64,000 bases of DNA from Platycnemis pennipes. Its lineage: Eukaryota > Arthropoda > Insecta > Odonata > Platycnemididae. Positions 48,701-60,400 of this stretch are shown piece after piece. The notes beneath the pieces are model-generated. The model saw only the letters and a program-made list of their open reading frames with translations. It did no database searches and had not been told where the DNA came from. The number at the start of each line of letters is the position of its first letter. Positions within the stretch are counted from its first letter, which is position 1. The DNA is taken from positions 50,634,609-50,698,608 of the forward strand of contig OW121854.1 of assembly GCA_933228895.1 (NCBI GenBank). The letters are read 5' to 3'. The position numbers and the translations under genes are program-made.

Positions 48701-50248
48701 TTTCGTCAGTAATCCCTGATATGCGATCGTTCGTATGGTTTGTCGTATCCTTCTGGATTTCATGCTTAATGGCTAAGAAAGTGGTGCTGGGATGTATGTA
48801 TATACTTTTTTTTACGGATTATCGATGGAATAAGAAAAGATGGAATGGAATAAATTACGCTAAGGAATGCGCTTGGTCGTTTGTATGGACTACCGTTTAA
48901 AAGTTCTGAGTGAGGAAGGATAGAATCATTTATAGCCTCAGAATGACTAGTGTAATTCAGTAAAAATTACATGAAATTTTAAGAAAGAGGTATCCTAGTC
49001 GAGCTCCATGGCATATCATAATAATATTCCGTGATATAATAATGTCTTTTAGGAAGGGAAATCGTAATAGAACGTAATAAAAGATTGGAGGGAGATCTCG
49101 GACAAAATTGGTATCAGTTCGATCAGAAAAAGAGTTAGTAATTAACAGCGATGGATTTCCATAGTCGGTGAAAGGATTTATCTCTGATCTTAGTTGTACC
49201 TTATCTTCGTTTTTAATGTTCCTCCCTCAATGTAGCCAGATCGATGTCGTCTTAGAATTACGCTATGTTGAGGTTTCATGGTATTCATGATATAATGTAC
49301 AATTTTTTAATACTAATTGTTGTCGCCTGTTTGTTATTTGTTCCCAAATTTTGGATGTTTTTCCTATTTTGCTTTCCGTCGTCACATGCACCAATTCCAG
49401 TCTCGTTTTCTCCGAAGTCCATTACCGTAGTAATTGTATTTCGCTCTTTCAGTTGGATATCTCCCCAATTTTTTCCACCTAATCTAATCTGGAATCTTGA
49501 ATAATTAAATTAATTAGGGATGAATACGATTTTAAGCGAATTAATCATTTGGTTCCGCCGCGACCCATCGGCACCTGTCGGTAACGTGCCATTCCCCTAG
49601 AAGATTGAATTTCAAAGAGTGTGCACTCCATTGTCTGGATGTCACTCGGAGTGAGCTCTCGTCCTGGTTGAGACCGCACCCATTTTGTTCCTCTGGTCGG
49701 TCTTTTTTCATTCACCCATGACTGCAGGTCGAACACGTGGAATGGTCTCCACCTTCTAGTACGTAAATAAACCTCAATAGGAAGGGAGTGGCCGACGACG
49801 GCTTCGGTTTTTGTGGACGAACTTCAGGAGACTTGACTGGTCAGTCTAGAAGGGAGGGATACAACAGCGATACAGTAGGTGGAAAGAAAGCCTATTTTCC
49901 GGATAGGCGGACGGATGAGGATGAAGTGAAGTAACCGTTTTATCGAGAACAGATTTATAGCTATAAAGCGGTATCGAACGTGGAAAATAATTTCATCACT
50001 TACGCTCATTGGGTAAATATCTTAGTTTGGATGATGAATACTGTTAATAATGGTATTTAACGACTAAATAAAGGATATTCCTGTTCGTTTTCATTTTTAC
50101 TGTAATAGTGTTTCTTGCCAGATTTCTTCTGACAATTTATGGTATTGTCCGTTATTATCTTTGATGCAATAAATTGGCGACATAGACAAAACTGAAGATG
50201 CCATCGTGGTTAATAATAATTCCCATATTTTTATGTACTAACATGACT
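39771..50248. other. noncoding stretch with GC-rich islands
   Basis: No recognised gene. Islands rich in C, T and CpG are at about 41,630-41,860, 43,180-43,630, 46,490-47,090 and 48,350-48,560. Between them the DNA is AT-rich with open frames of 136 codons or fewer. I see no RNA gene and no clear transposon. Confidence 0.55.
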
Positions 50249-50545
50249 CTATGCGCAAAAATGATGGTGGTATTTGTCAAAATGACGATATTTAATTTTA
50301 AGGATCCATAGCATGGTCGATGAAACACTAATAATTAATGAAATGTCTCCCTTTTGACAAAAAAAGCATTCGTGCTTCGTGTGCTTAGTTGTATTGTCAC
50401 TGTAGCAGCTGTTACATACCATTTTATTTTTGAAAACCACTCGGTGAATCCGGCAGAAATGAGTGGTTTGGTCTGTATACCTATTAATATATATTATATG
50501 GTAATAACTGTAGAAATACAAAGGTGTTTTTACAGTTATAATCAT
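50249..50545 (-). pseudogene. possible piggyBac-like transposase C-terminal remnant
   Basis: This short minus-strand frame (98 codons) contains HFCRIHR, then MVCNSCYSD, then TKHECFFCQ. This CxxC...CxxC arrangement after an HF-containing segment resembles the cysteine-rich C-terminal domain of piggyBac transposases (HFP...CxxC...TxYxCxxC). There is no match to the catalytic domain and no TTAA-flanked end could be assigned, so the call is tentative. A palindrome, AACCCCAT...ATGGGGTT, lies just outside at 50566-50594. Confidence 0.25.
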
Positions 50546-50565
50546 TGAATGCCTTAGCTTATTTC

Positions 50566-50594
50566 AACCCCATAAAAGATGCACCTATGGGGTT
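50566..50594. repeat. AACCCCAT inverted repeat
   Basis: AACCCCAT (50566-50573) and ATGGGGTT (50587-50594) are exact inverted arms around 13 bases. An extra outer TTTC/GAAA match is offset by one or two bases. It could be a hairpin or a transposon end. Confidence 0.5.
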
Positions 50595-50599
50595 ATGAA

Positions 50600-53500
50600 A
50601 ACCTTTATTTTTGGAAAAAATATTTTTATCGTGATGGTGCATAAAAAGAAATTTTTAATATTCATATTCGTTCAATTTCTAAACTTCACAAAGTTGGTGA
50701 CAACGTGGAAATTCAGCATCGTTTCAATTTTATCGATGCGTTTCGGGGTGACGTATCGGGCAAGTGATCGGAGATAGAGAAAGAGGCTATCGGTTTTTCA
50801 GCGAGGAGGAGGATGGATAATGCGGGTCGTGATTTAGTCTGGCCGGGCGGTGCGTCGGCGAGGTGGTTTAGCAGACGGGAAGAGTAGAGGGAGGGCGTGT
50901 CGGGGGAGGGAAATGCGGTCGGCTCTCCCGAAATGACGGGAGGATGGATGCTCCTTGGCCGACGGCAAGGTTGCGAGAGGGAAGGAGAAGAGAAGGCTTT
51001 CGGAACGAGCCCCAGCGGGTTTGGGGCTTGAAATGCACGTGGGGGAACGCTCCCCAAGGTGTAAGGGATGCGGGGGGGAAATAAAACAGGTTGGGTTTCG
51101 GGAGTGAGTGCTCGGGGGAATTTTTATGGAGACCTTGCGAGTCTAGGTTACCTGTGCAGAATTCGGTGGCAAAAATGAGAGGGGAATAATGCCGACGTAC
51201 ACGCGTGAGGCGGATAAGGTATCTTTGCAATCCCCATTAGATATGGCGAGCGTGCCATGTTCAGTACTCCGTCTGTTATATGCGGCGTGAAGCTGTGGTA
51301 CCATTGTCAAGTTAGCTACGTAAATAGCAGGCTAATGTCAGCGCTAGATTTCTATCCTTCATACCTCTTCCCTACACCTCTCCTTGCGGTCTGTGTAGAT
51401 TTAGAATGGGACAGACATAAAACCACTGGTAATGAGGAAGTCGAGTGTCTTCCTACTCGATAGCGGAAAAAAGAATTTCTAAATCTGCGCAATGGCGTTT
51501 CGTGTTGTGGATATGGAAAGAAGGAGTCACTGAACGGAGTGAGGTCGGCGTGGATCAGAAAATATGTGCCCCTTCACCGCATCGCGTGCACAATAAGTCC
51601 TCTTCTTGAATCTGATCTTTCTTTTTTTTTGTGCTTAGAAGCGCTTTTTGATTTGTTCACGCAAGTTTATCTGCCGCGTATTTATGTGCACGACTTCGTG
51701 TTTTTGGGATACTCGACGCTGCCTTTGTTTTAACGTCACGCGTTTTATTTTACCCGTCCTTTCAAAGGTCACGATTTATCGCATTTCATTTGGTGTTTGA
51801 GATGTTTGTATTTTAAAATGAGGTTACCTGTTCAAGCTCAATTTACGCCTAAAGTGGGTCGTAACATGGTTATCCCTACTGGGATCTTCTAAATACTACT
51901 TTAATCGTATCAGTAATTAATGTCCAAAATTATCTGAAAGGTAGCGTTTTTGCCGTTTCCAAATCCAATAGGTAACATGTTTGAAATTGCTGAATTTCCA
52001 TATTTTCTCGCCGAATTTGCCATCTAAACCAGTTCCAGAAATGTCATTTCTTTTCCGGATACTCAAGGTGCTAATAGTAATAGGCATGGATGCCGTTTTT
52101 TGATTGGAGTGGCTTGAGTTTTGAGAACCTTATTACAGGTATTTCAAGTTCATTAGCTGGACGAGGAACCTAAAAAAGGTTTGGTATTTATTTAGATTCC
52201 AAGCGGCGAAAGATTTTCCTGATTGGTTCTTTCTCTTGGTGTTTAAACTTAATGAATCTTAAGTTAACGATCTTAACATAACTTAATGTTATTACTGTTT
52301 TATGAGAGTATACTCATGACATTTCGAACTAAGATTTTAGACATACTATTCAAATTTTGGAACAAGATTTTCGCTTTATAGCCCTACCACTTTCAGTTAT
52401 GGCGCAAAAATAGTACGATACAGCCATTCAAGGAAATGGTTTCGCTGGAATACCGTTTGCCTCCGAGATTCCCCCTTGTCTCCTCACGTTTGAGCATAAA
52501 GCAGTTGCGCCAAGTTGGTCTATCCTGTTAATTTAATTGAAATCTGGATGCATTATGCGTCCGCTTTCCTTAATTTATGGCGCGACAGGTGTGACGTTAT
52601 TAAAATTTCCTCCTCGCCCCTTCGCTTGCAGCACCCGGGATGGTCTGTCACGTATACTCTGAAATGGAATTACCCTTCCTTGTCCCCTCTCCTTCCCCCT
52701 CCCCAATCCCCTTCCTCCCCGCCTCCCTCTCTCTGTCATCCCACCCACCCTCTCCCCTTCAAATGCGTGCCGTATTCCTGCGAAGACCTCGAGGAGTAAT
52801 AGGCCTTAGTCCCGTTGCCACTTAGGTTCCACCCATCTGGTTCCTCTCGCGCTTCCTCGAGCCTCCTCCTCCCGACTAATAGTTCCAATTTGAGGAGCTC
52901 ACTCATCCTTCTTCTCCTTTCCCACCCTCACCACCGTCTTCCCCTTGAGGGAGTAAACTTCCTACCTCGCTGTTACCCTTCCTTTCTCTGTCTCGCTCTG
53001 TGCCCTCTCTTACTGTCGTTCACTTTGTGACAAGAGACTGAGTCGTCAGGTCGGATGGAGAAAGAAATGATGGACCCTGGTTCCTTGTCGCGCCCGGATT
53101 TGCTCATTATCGCGAAGAGATTGCTCGTCTCGGGGGCATGCCCTTCAGGCAGGGCGGGGGCGAAACCAGAAATTAAGTGTGATCAGGGATCACGGTTCTG
53201 GGACTTTAAGAACTTAGGATCACGGTTGGTAATCTCTGGGAAATCTGTGAAAATAAACATAATACCAAGATAGTCCATTGGTCCAAGGGAGCGTCCAACT
53301 TACTTCACCGTCTGGTGCATTATTGTTACCTGTGGAACGTCCCTTTAGTTACAAATTTGCTTTATGAGCAATCAGGAACTTATGCGGAAAGATTTTAAAG
53401 ATCACTTAGATACAAAATAATTATAATAATAATCTCCCAAACATCGTATATGTTATTATTGTTAAATAACGTACGCATTATTATTACCATATTCGGTTGC

Positions 53501-53930
53501 TGAAGTCTTATTTAGCGTTCCTCTATTTTACGTGTAGTTTTTAAGTTATTTGGGGTAAAATTTGTGGTAGCGAAATCAGCCAGAAAGAGTTGGGCAATTA
53601 GCGAAAACTTGAAATCCTTCCAATGCATGTTCTTATATGTGCTGTATTCGGATCTAGTGATAGTTACCTGCTATGCGACCAATTTAACGTTCCAATAGTG
53701 TCGCCATTAAGTAATAATGTCTCGTCCCCCTCGAGTGTGGCTCTGTCTTGCAGGGGACTTAAACACGTTTGTGAGTTATATTTTTTGCTTCGGATTGTAC
53801 GGTGCTCTGGGCAGTAAACTAAAAGTGTTAATAATTTTAAGACTGTTTTACTCGAGGTAGCAAATTGCAATGCTTGAAACGAAGTTGAGGAAATTTCCTT
53901 TTGCGAGTGTTGAAAATAGAACACGGGCTG
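50600..53930. other. noncoding stretch with GC-rich islands
   Basis: No recognised gene. A G-rich (plus strand) CpG-containing island lies at about 50,740-51,110, the reverse of the usual C/T-rich orientation. A CT-rich island lies at about 52,600-53,030. A 30-base-period duplication of GGATCACGGTT is at 53187 and 53217. Confidence 0.55.
53187..53227. repeat. GGATCACGGTT direct repeat, two copies
   Basis: GGATCACGGTT occurs at 53187-53197 and 53217-53227. The 19-base spacer differs from the sequence following the second copy. Confidence 0.6.
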
Positions 53931-54024
53931 CTTTGCTCGCAGTTTTTCTTGCATTTGGTAAGTTTTCCATGCAGTTCATTTCTGTATATGCTATTTTCAT
54001 AGTGCATCGCACTGCGTGAAGACA

Positions 54025-54047
54025 AGCTTCGTGTAAAACGGCCTTTA
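54025..54047. mobile_element. solitary right end of the AGGCCGT MITE family
   Basis: CGTGTAAAACGGCCT followed by TTA (54045-54047) matches the right terminus of the 2672-2878 MITE (GCGTAAAACGGCCT-TTA). I found no matching left end nearby, so this is a truncated copy, or a full copy whose other end has decayed. Confidence 0.4.
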
Positions 54048-55198
54048 AAATATTGATGAAAATATCGCTGGGTTATGATAGGAATATAAGGCTTGAGCAC
54101 GCGATGCTGGTGATGGTGTATGAGAGAGGGCCTTCGTGCCCGTTTGGGTGCTTCAATTCACGCGCATCGGCTCGGTCGCACTCCTCGGGTCTGTTTTTCC
54201 CTCGACGTTCGTGACCTTTTACCTCGTTTGACCACCTTGTTAACCATAGCTCATCTTGGGTGAGATTCTAGAGCGTCCTCGGTCTTTCACTTGCCCCTCC
54301 CGTATCTTTCCCCGCCATTCCGTCCTTCCCAGGGCTGGGTGCGTCACCCTGGTGTCATCTCCCGCCGTCTCACGGTCTCCAATCGTGATCCTCTTTGATC
54401 CCCGCACGTCCTCTTCGTCGTGACGGCGTTCCATCAAGGCGCACGCCTTACCGGACTGCACGCGATAGGAAATTGGAATCAAGAATTGACTTTTTATCTG
54501 GTCGCCATGGGGCGTATACCGCGGGGGTTGAGGAACTAAAGTCATCCCGAGAAAAACTTGGCCCCCTTTCGTGCTGCGGCGCGGCCTGCGGGTCCTCCCG
54601 GCCTTTGGGACGCGGTCCCATTTCCCGTCGTCCAGATTGCACGCAGTGAGTGTCTTTTGTCGTGTTGCGGTCCAATTGGATGTACCTGGGCGTGAAATCG
54701 TGACCTCTCTGCTCTGAATCGGTAGTACTTACTTTCTGCTCGCGTAATAACCACGTGCAGTTATTGGGTAAGATGCCGTTGTGGTAAAAGAGAAATTTTT
54801 TTGTCATAATATGCTGCCAATTTGGACATTTTAGCATTAAGGATGGGTATAGGATCGTTCAAGGCGGAATTTGTTTTAATCATGCTTTACTGAAAGGTAA
54901 ATAAGTTAAATCAAATGTGCTAAATCGTATCTTTTATCTTTTTCTAAGCCATTAAAACTATTGTATGGCGTAATAATTATTCATCTATTGTAATTAAAGG
55001 TAGATGAACTAAAAGATGAGTTTTCCACTTCCAAATTCTTGTTTAATATTTTTATCTCAATATCTAAATATGCAGTATCGTTTTTCATTTCGGAATTCTA
55101 CATATCTCCGTTCATAGCGTCCCGATAGAATAGTCTCTTCGTTATCGGTAGCTATTCTCATGTTCTCTGTGGGAATGTGAACAACCTGACTCTTGAGC
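54048..55198. other. noncoding stretch with a GC-rich island
   Basis: No recognised gene. About 54,120-54,670 is GC- and CpG-rich, with several overlapping open frames and no protein resemblance. Confidence 0.55.
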
Positions 55199-55225
55199 TT
55201 AAGGCCGTTTCATGGGAATGTGTTT
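55199..55225. mobile_element. solitary left end of the AGGCCGT MITE family
   Basis: TTA followed by AGGCCGTTTCATGGGAATGTG (55199 on) resembles the left terminus of the MITE at 2672. No right end is visible nearby. The TIR match is only about 9 bases, so this may be chance. Confidence 0.25.
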
Positions 55226-55959
55226 AGCCAGCCTGAAAAAATGATGGACGTTAGTCTATTTTACTTTGCTCTTTATTCCATTTCTACTTTATCTCGCTCG
55301 GTGGTAAATCTTCAGAGCAGTCGTCGAGGTGCATCTTGGATGGAATGGAATGCTCGCTTTTAGCAGCATCTTTGATGGGTCGCTTTAACCATCAGGGAAG
55401 AACTGCATCTAACTTATGACGGAAGTCTTTACTCGCACTCGCTAGAGTTCCCGTTCAGTAATGCAGAACTACTTCTGCCCTCTCGCAGCGTTACGTAGAA
55501 TCTCCTATTTCGTATCGAGCGACTAAGTTCCCCGTGGCATTGCGGCACGATGAGGCACTTTTTTCGGCAGAGAAGTCGTGCTATTCCTTTGGAACTTTAT
55601 GTTGGCCGCCTCGGAATACTCCGCGAGAATATGTGGTGTTACCTTCAGAGTAGTGTAGTTTTAACGTAAATTTTTATGCCGGGCGGTATTGTTTTGTTTT
55701 ATATAACGTTGTTTGGCAATTGCAATCCGAAATATAACCCTATGGCTATTGACTAATGTGTAGCAGTTGTGATCTGTTAGATGCAGTTTAATTTTCAAAA
55801 CAAAGAGATTTTATTTCCGGGTCTTCTTCCTCGTCTTTCCATTTTCCTGGACTATATTTCGTTCGCGTTCCAGCTGGGTTCTTCAGGCTCGCTGAAGTGT
55901 CGACGCAGGTCTGGTCCAGGTTTATATAGCTGCTCCGTCTGGTAGGATGCTCTTGATAG
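55226..55959. other. noncoding stretch 3' of the Penelope-like element
   Basis: No gene. This lies just downstream of the retroelement's endonuclease region on the minus strand. I looked for the element's 3' end or terminal repeats and could not define them. Confidence 0.5.
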
Positions 55960-55968
55960 GTCCATTCG

Positions 55969-56445
55969 GTTGAATAATCGTTTCCACGCGCTCGCGAGGG
56001 TGAAGCCATCATCTCGGTTGATGACATTCGGGGTTTTGACTATCTCTATATCATATCTATTAAATTTCGGGAAATTGCTGCTTTCTTTTGTCAGTAATTT
56101 GGTATCGTCGATCTCCATGCTGTGTGTGTGCCCGCTCCACTGTGTCCGACTCCTGGCAGTGTCTGTTTTTCACGGCCACCCGATACTCCTGGTCGAGGTC
56201 TGGCCAATGTCGGAGTGGCCGCAGCTACACTTCATCTGATATACTCTTTTAAACTTGTTTTCTGGGAGGCAATCCTTGGAGTTCAGGAGGGTCTCCGCAG
56301 TCTTGGTGGCACAGTTAAACCTCGTCACCACATTGTATCTGCGAATTGTTCTCGCAATCTTGCCTGGTTCCGGAATCGTACGGCAGGATAACATATGCCG
56401 TATAATTCTCAAAGGCCGTTTCTCAGCGGTCCTTATCAGGCCCAA
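55969..56445 (-). pseudogene. GIY-YIG endonuclease domain of the Penelope-like element
   Basis: The minus-strand frame from 56445 includes RTIRRYNVVTRFN and then VYQMKCSCGHSDIGQT. This matches the family's VYxIxCxCGxxYIGxT motif with the YIG tyrosine replaced by Asp. The conserved downstream block continues in another frame from 56118: MEIDDTKLL, then the NxxNRDDGFTLASAW block ending near 55,969. In intact relatives this domain nicks target DNA for insertion. Here a frameshift near 56,150 and the lost tyrosine make it inactive. Confidence 0.8.
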
Positions 56446-56477
56446 CTGTTTCTTTCGTTCTTCCTTCCGTGCTATCC

Positions 56478-57465
56478 TTAGTACGATTTCTCGTCGGAAG
56501 ATACTGGAAGGCGTATTAAAGATGCTGTTTCTCTTTGCTCCTGGAAGCAGCGTCCTATATGAAGGAAGCTCGGTGGAACAAGCTCTTGATGACTTTTGGG
56601 TGATATCGGAAGTCTGTATGCCGATATCGGTATGTATGGGTCGTTTTCCTGAGTGCGGAGTGTCCTAAGGTCCCAGCTTCTTTTTCTATCAATCAGAACA
56701 CCTAGGAATGGGAGGCGATTGACCTTTTCTACTTCCATTTTAAAGGTGATGGAGGAGTTTTGCCCGTTTAGTTGTTTAAGGAAATTCATCCAAGCCATGG
56801 GGCCATAAAGTGAGGATGTCAACCGCGTACCCCACGAACAATTTGGATGTTATGATTGTAGGGCTTTGCGTTCGTTATCTTCGATTAAGAGGCTTACAAA
56901 TTCCGGAGATACAGGGGAAACTCATTTCGGCGCTTTCCCTTTATGAGTAGAATTTCTCATTCGATAGGAAATATGTATTTTTCGTACAGAACTCCATCTT
57001 TGAGTCTATCCTTGTGGTGGGCCGTCGGCTACGAGTGTCCTCATAACGTCTACCACTTCTCCGATAGGAATATTGATGAAGGGTGAAATTGCATCAAAAC
57101 TAACCAAAATGTCTTCCTGGTTTTGTTTCACATTCTACATAATTTCAGTGAAGTAGTGGGAGTTTTCGCTTTTGTCGATGTCTTTCCGTAGAACGGCTGC
57201 AGTTCACGAGCCAGCTATTTGGCAAGTTAAAGGGTTGGAGAGTCTGTGTCCTTACGATGAGACGTCTTGGAATGCCCTCCTTGTGGATCTTTTGTAGCCC
57301 ATAAATTCTTGGTTGTTTTGGTGCGGATTCGATGATCCACCGTCATTCTTCTGTTCCGCGTTTAGTTCTAAATAGATGGTGTCGTCTAAAAGGCAGCGAA
57401 TTTTACAGATGTAATGTTCTCTTTTCATCGTTACTATTGCGTTCTAGCTCATTATTTACCTTATG
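56478..57465 (-). pseudogene. reverse transcriptase of the Penelope-like element
   Basis: RT core of the element. Motif A reads SFDAIS with its catalytic Asp, while the YVDD motif reads YAVD (56829-56818), which removes one of the two adjacent Asp residues. Frame changes occur near 57,040, 56,850 and 56,770, and stops are present between motifs. The fingers-region words NAIVTM and LLDDTIY and the GLQKIHK motif upstream of motif A match the Penelope family and not LINE or LTR reverse transcriptases. The 5' part before about 57,465 is unrecognisable. Confidence 0.8.
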
Positions 57466-60400
57466 CATACATAGGTTGAAATTACGTACATAATAATGTT
57501 GCCATAGCTTTATGCTTGCTTTTCAAAAGTGCAAGAATTCTAATTCAATGGCACTTGCGTTGTACATTTCGAGATTCATGCTGGGATGTGTTAAAACACG
57601 TAAAGTATATTGCCCATCCTGGTTATTTCCCCTTTTACTTCGATTCATTCTAGTATTGTTTCCTTGGTGAGTAATTTTGCCTATTCGGCTATACATTTCC
57701 TTAGGGTCTTTATGCCTTCCTCTTACCTTGATATTCGCTTACGATTCACGTATTTTACTGACATGTCGACTCATTTCATCCCATTAGTATTTCACCGGAA
57801 TGCTGTCTCGTTTTATCTTCCGCTGGTTTCACTAGTATTTCATTATGTGTCTCTCTTTCCGCAAGTCGTTTTTCCATCCCTTTACATTTCGCTGACAATA
57901 TGCGATGCCGCTCATCTCTGTCTTGAGATTTTGCACCTTTTTACCAACCTTAATGGTTTCGCATGTCATTTTCCGTGTAGAAAATATGTCCTCTTGGAAT
58001 GGTGGTTCTTTCTCAGAGAACCTTCTCTGCTGGTTCGATAAGTTGTTCCGTCCCAATGGCCCCGACTATTACTACCGCTGAATGTTCAATTTATGCGTAT
58101 TCGGCGTATTCAAGGGTGTACATATCTGTGCATCCGAAATTGATGTAGTCGGATCTCGTTCCTATTTCGTTGCTCAAAGTACAGCGGCCGATCACGCTAA
58201 CGAAAAGACTCTCTTGTAATTACAGTTGAACCAACCTTTAGATCTTTTTCACAAGTGCCAATGGATGAGACTGCACGTTATTATGGCGCGCAGATGTTAT
58301 TTAGGTGTAAAAATTCTGCTGTTTCATTCCTAGAAAATAGTGTATTAGACACTAGATTTTAAATTTTATCCCGAGTTACCAGGTTGCGTATTCTCTCAAG
58401 TAGCGATCTCTGTTCAGTTAGAGAATTCTATTTTTTGCCGAATAGGAATGTTATTGTGACACATTATTGTTTAATCTTTAATGGATATTTGTTTGTATCA
58501 TTTTTAACTTACATATTAGATACATAGAGCTTTTTTATGTTGTTACTATGACATGGGTAATGTGGGTGAAAGAGTATGTCTTTTTACATCCTGATAATAC
58601 GAAAATATATAACCAAATAGTTAAAAATAGAGTTCAAAGTTATTTGTAAGGCCTGTATTCATTTCCTAGAACTGGAAGGCCTTTTCTGTCCTTATTTTAC
58701 AATAGGGCGCTTATATAGGCCCTTGTGGTACTTGTTTGAGGATTTTAGTCGTAATTATTTGAATTATTTCATAGCTTTTCTCATTTAAAGACTTGTTTAT
58801 GAGTGTTAGTGAAATGAAGGCTTGGTGAAAAGTGTGCAAATGCCAGTTGATTTTTGCGCAATTAGTGTGGAAATATACAATCGTAAATGTAGTTTTTTTG
58901 CTTATTTTTATCCATCTTTATTGGGCGTAAATTGATCGCTGCCCAGGGACAGCGTTGGATGGCAATTTCACCCTAGTTTGTGAATGTAATGAGTCGAATC
59001 CGCTTGGCTTCGCCATGAACTGCCGCATTAATCATGATCGAGTTTCTCTGTTATCCAATCGCCTGGTATTCCTAGAATTATATCAGAGAGATGTTTGCCG
59101 TTATTCACCGAGAGACATAATGGGGTTTCTTTGCTGTGAATTGACGCTTAAAACTGCGATATTCGCCTCCTTGCCATTCACTCGTGCGGTCTGCTCGGTT
59201 GGAAGGTCAGTGCACTGGAGTATCTACACCTGTCCCGCTTTTATTCCCCTCTTTTCTCCCCTCGATGCCGACCGTGTCTCTCTTTTCCCCCTTCTCTCTC
59301 TTCTTCCCCGTCGTCCTATTTCTCTCTCTCGGGGACCCACACACCGCTGCTTCCTCTCTTTCGCTTTAATTTGCCTCCACCATGGTTTACCCCTCGTTTC
59401 GCCCTCCCTCTCCCCTTCGCCCTGCGCATCTCCTGTCCCGTATTTTATTTCCACCTCTCTCTGTCTCCCTCATCCTCCCCGCCCGTCGTACCCGTCCCTC
59501 TCTTCGCGGTGACTTCATTAGCCCCGGGAGCGTAGTCATTAAGGGGGACGTGGAGGAGTGGGGCTGTCTACCCCTCCCCGTTCCCCAGCCCTCCCTCCGC
59601 TCTTCTCCCCCTATCCCTCCTCCCATCTCTCTTTCTCACCCTTTCATGGGGAGGGAAAGAGGGAGCCCGTGGGAGTGTCGGTGTGGTTGTGCGGTGTGGG
59701 GATGAATCAGCTACGATGTGCGAGTGCCGTGTGATATCGTAATTCGATGCTCAACCGTCATGAAATTCGATTGTTCCCTTTGTATAGATCATGCTTACCT
59801 TGTATTATACAGTGGTCGGTCAAGAGGGCCGCGAAATTGGCAGGTGCGTTTTAAGTAAAAAACATTTTTCTTCTATCCATTGTGTGTGCTCGAAACTCAT
59901 GTTTGATTGAGGTAATTAACTCCGATTTGTAATTTTCTTGTGATATCTTAATTCGATGTTCATCCGTTTACTTATATATTGATTATTCACATTCTATAGT
60001 ACATGTATACCTTATTTGCCGCAGGATATTTAAAAAAATGTACGAAATCCACTAATATGTTCTAAATGAAGACTTTTTTCGTACGTTATGTGAAAGGTAA
60101 GGATGTTTGTGTAAAATACTCACAAAGAAATTCAATGTTTTCAGCTGCTAAGAGATTATATAAAGTTCGCATTGCTCAGTAAGCTGTGAAATTTTTAGAC
60201 TGGTTGACGAATAATATATTGATATATTTAGCAAAGCCTTGTAAGTGTTTACATTCATGGTCGTCAGGGATTTCATTCTTTGTTTTTTACTATTGTTGGT
60301 TTTTGTTTTTATATGTTTCCTCAATCCACGGTACGTTCTTGATGTCTGGGATAGGTCCTTTCAAAAAACGTATTAAATCATGTTTATAAGCGTATTTAAT

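Larger units (their letters stand above)
55960..57465 (-). mobile_element. Penelope-like retroelement, RT plus GIY-YIG endonuclease, decayed
   Basis: Read on the minus strand, segments of a Penelope-like polyprotein appear in the expected order, spread over several frames. Near 57,450-57,380 is AIVTMKREHY followed by KIRCLLDD. At 57,330-57,240 is PRIYGLQKIHKEG. At about 57,120-57,060 is DILVSFDAISPFINIPIG, RT motif A with its Asp present. At 56,930-56,870 is VSPVSP followed by ERKALQS, matching the GSPLSP motif. At 56,840-56,780 is FVGYAVDILTLWPHG, in place of the YVDD motif. At 56,770-56,690 is MEVEKVNRLPFLGVLI. The GIY-YIG domain follows (56,280-55,969). The RT motif order and the linked endonuclease define the family. 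Many frameshifts and stops show a dead copy. Neither end, nor the terminal repeats typical of the family, could be found. Confidence 0.85.

Noticed and set aside
58955..59512. 185-codon open frame
   Set aside because: The second half is a Ser/Pro/Leu-rich low-complexity translation of a CT-rich island, and the first half has no known domain.
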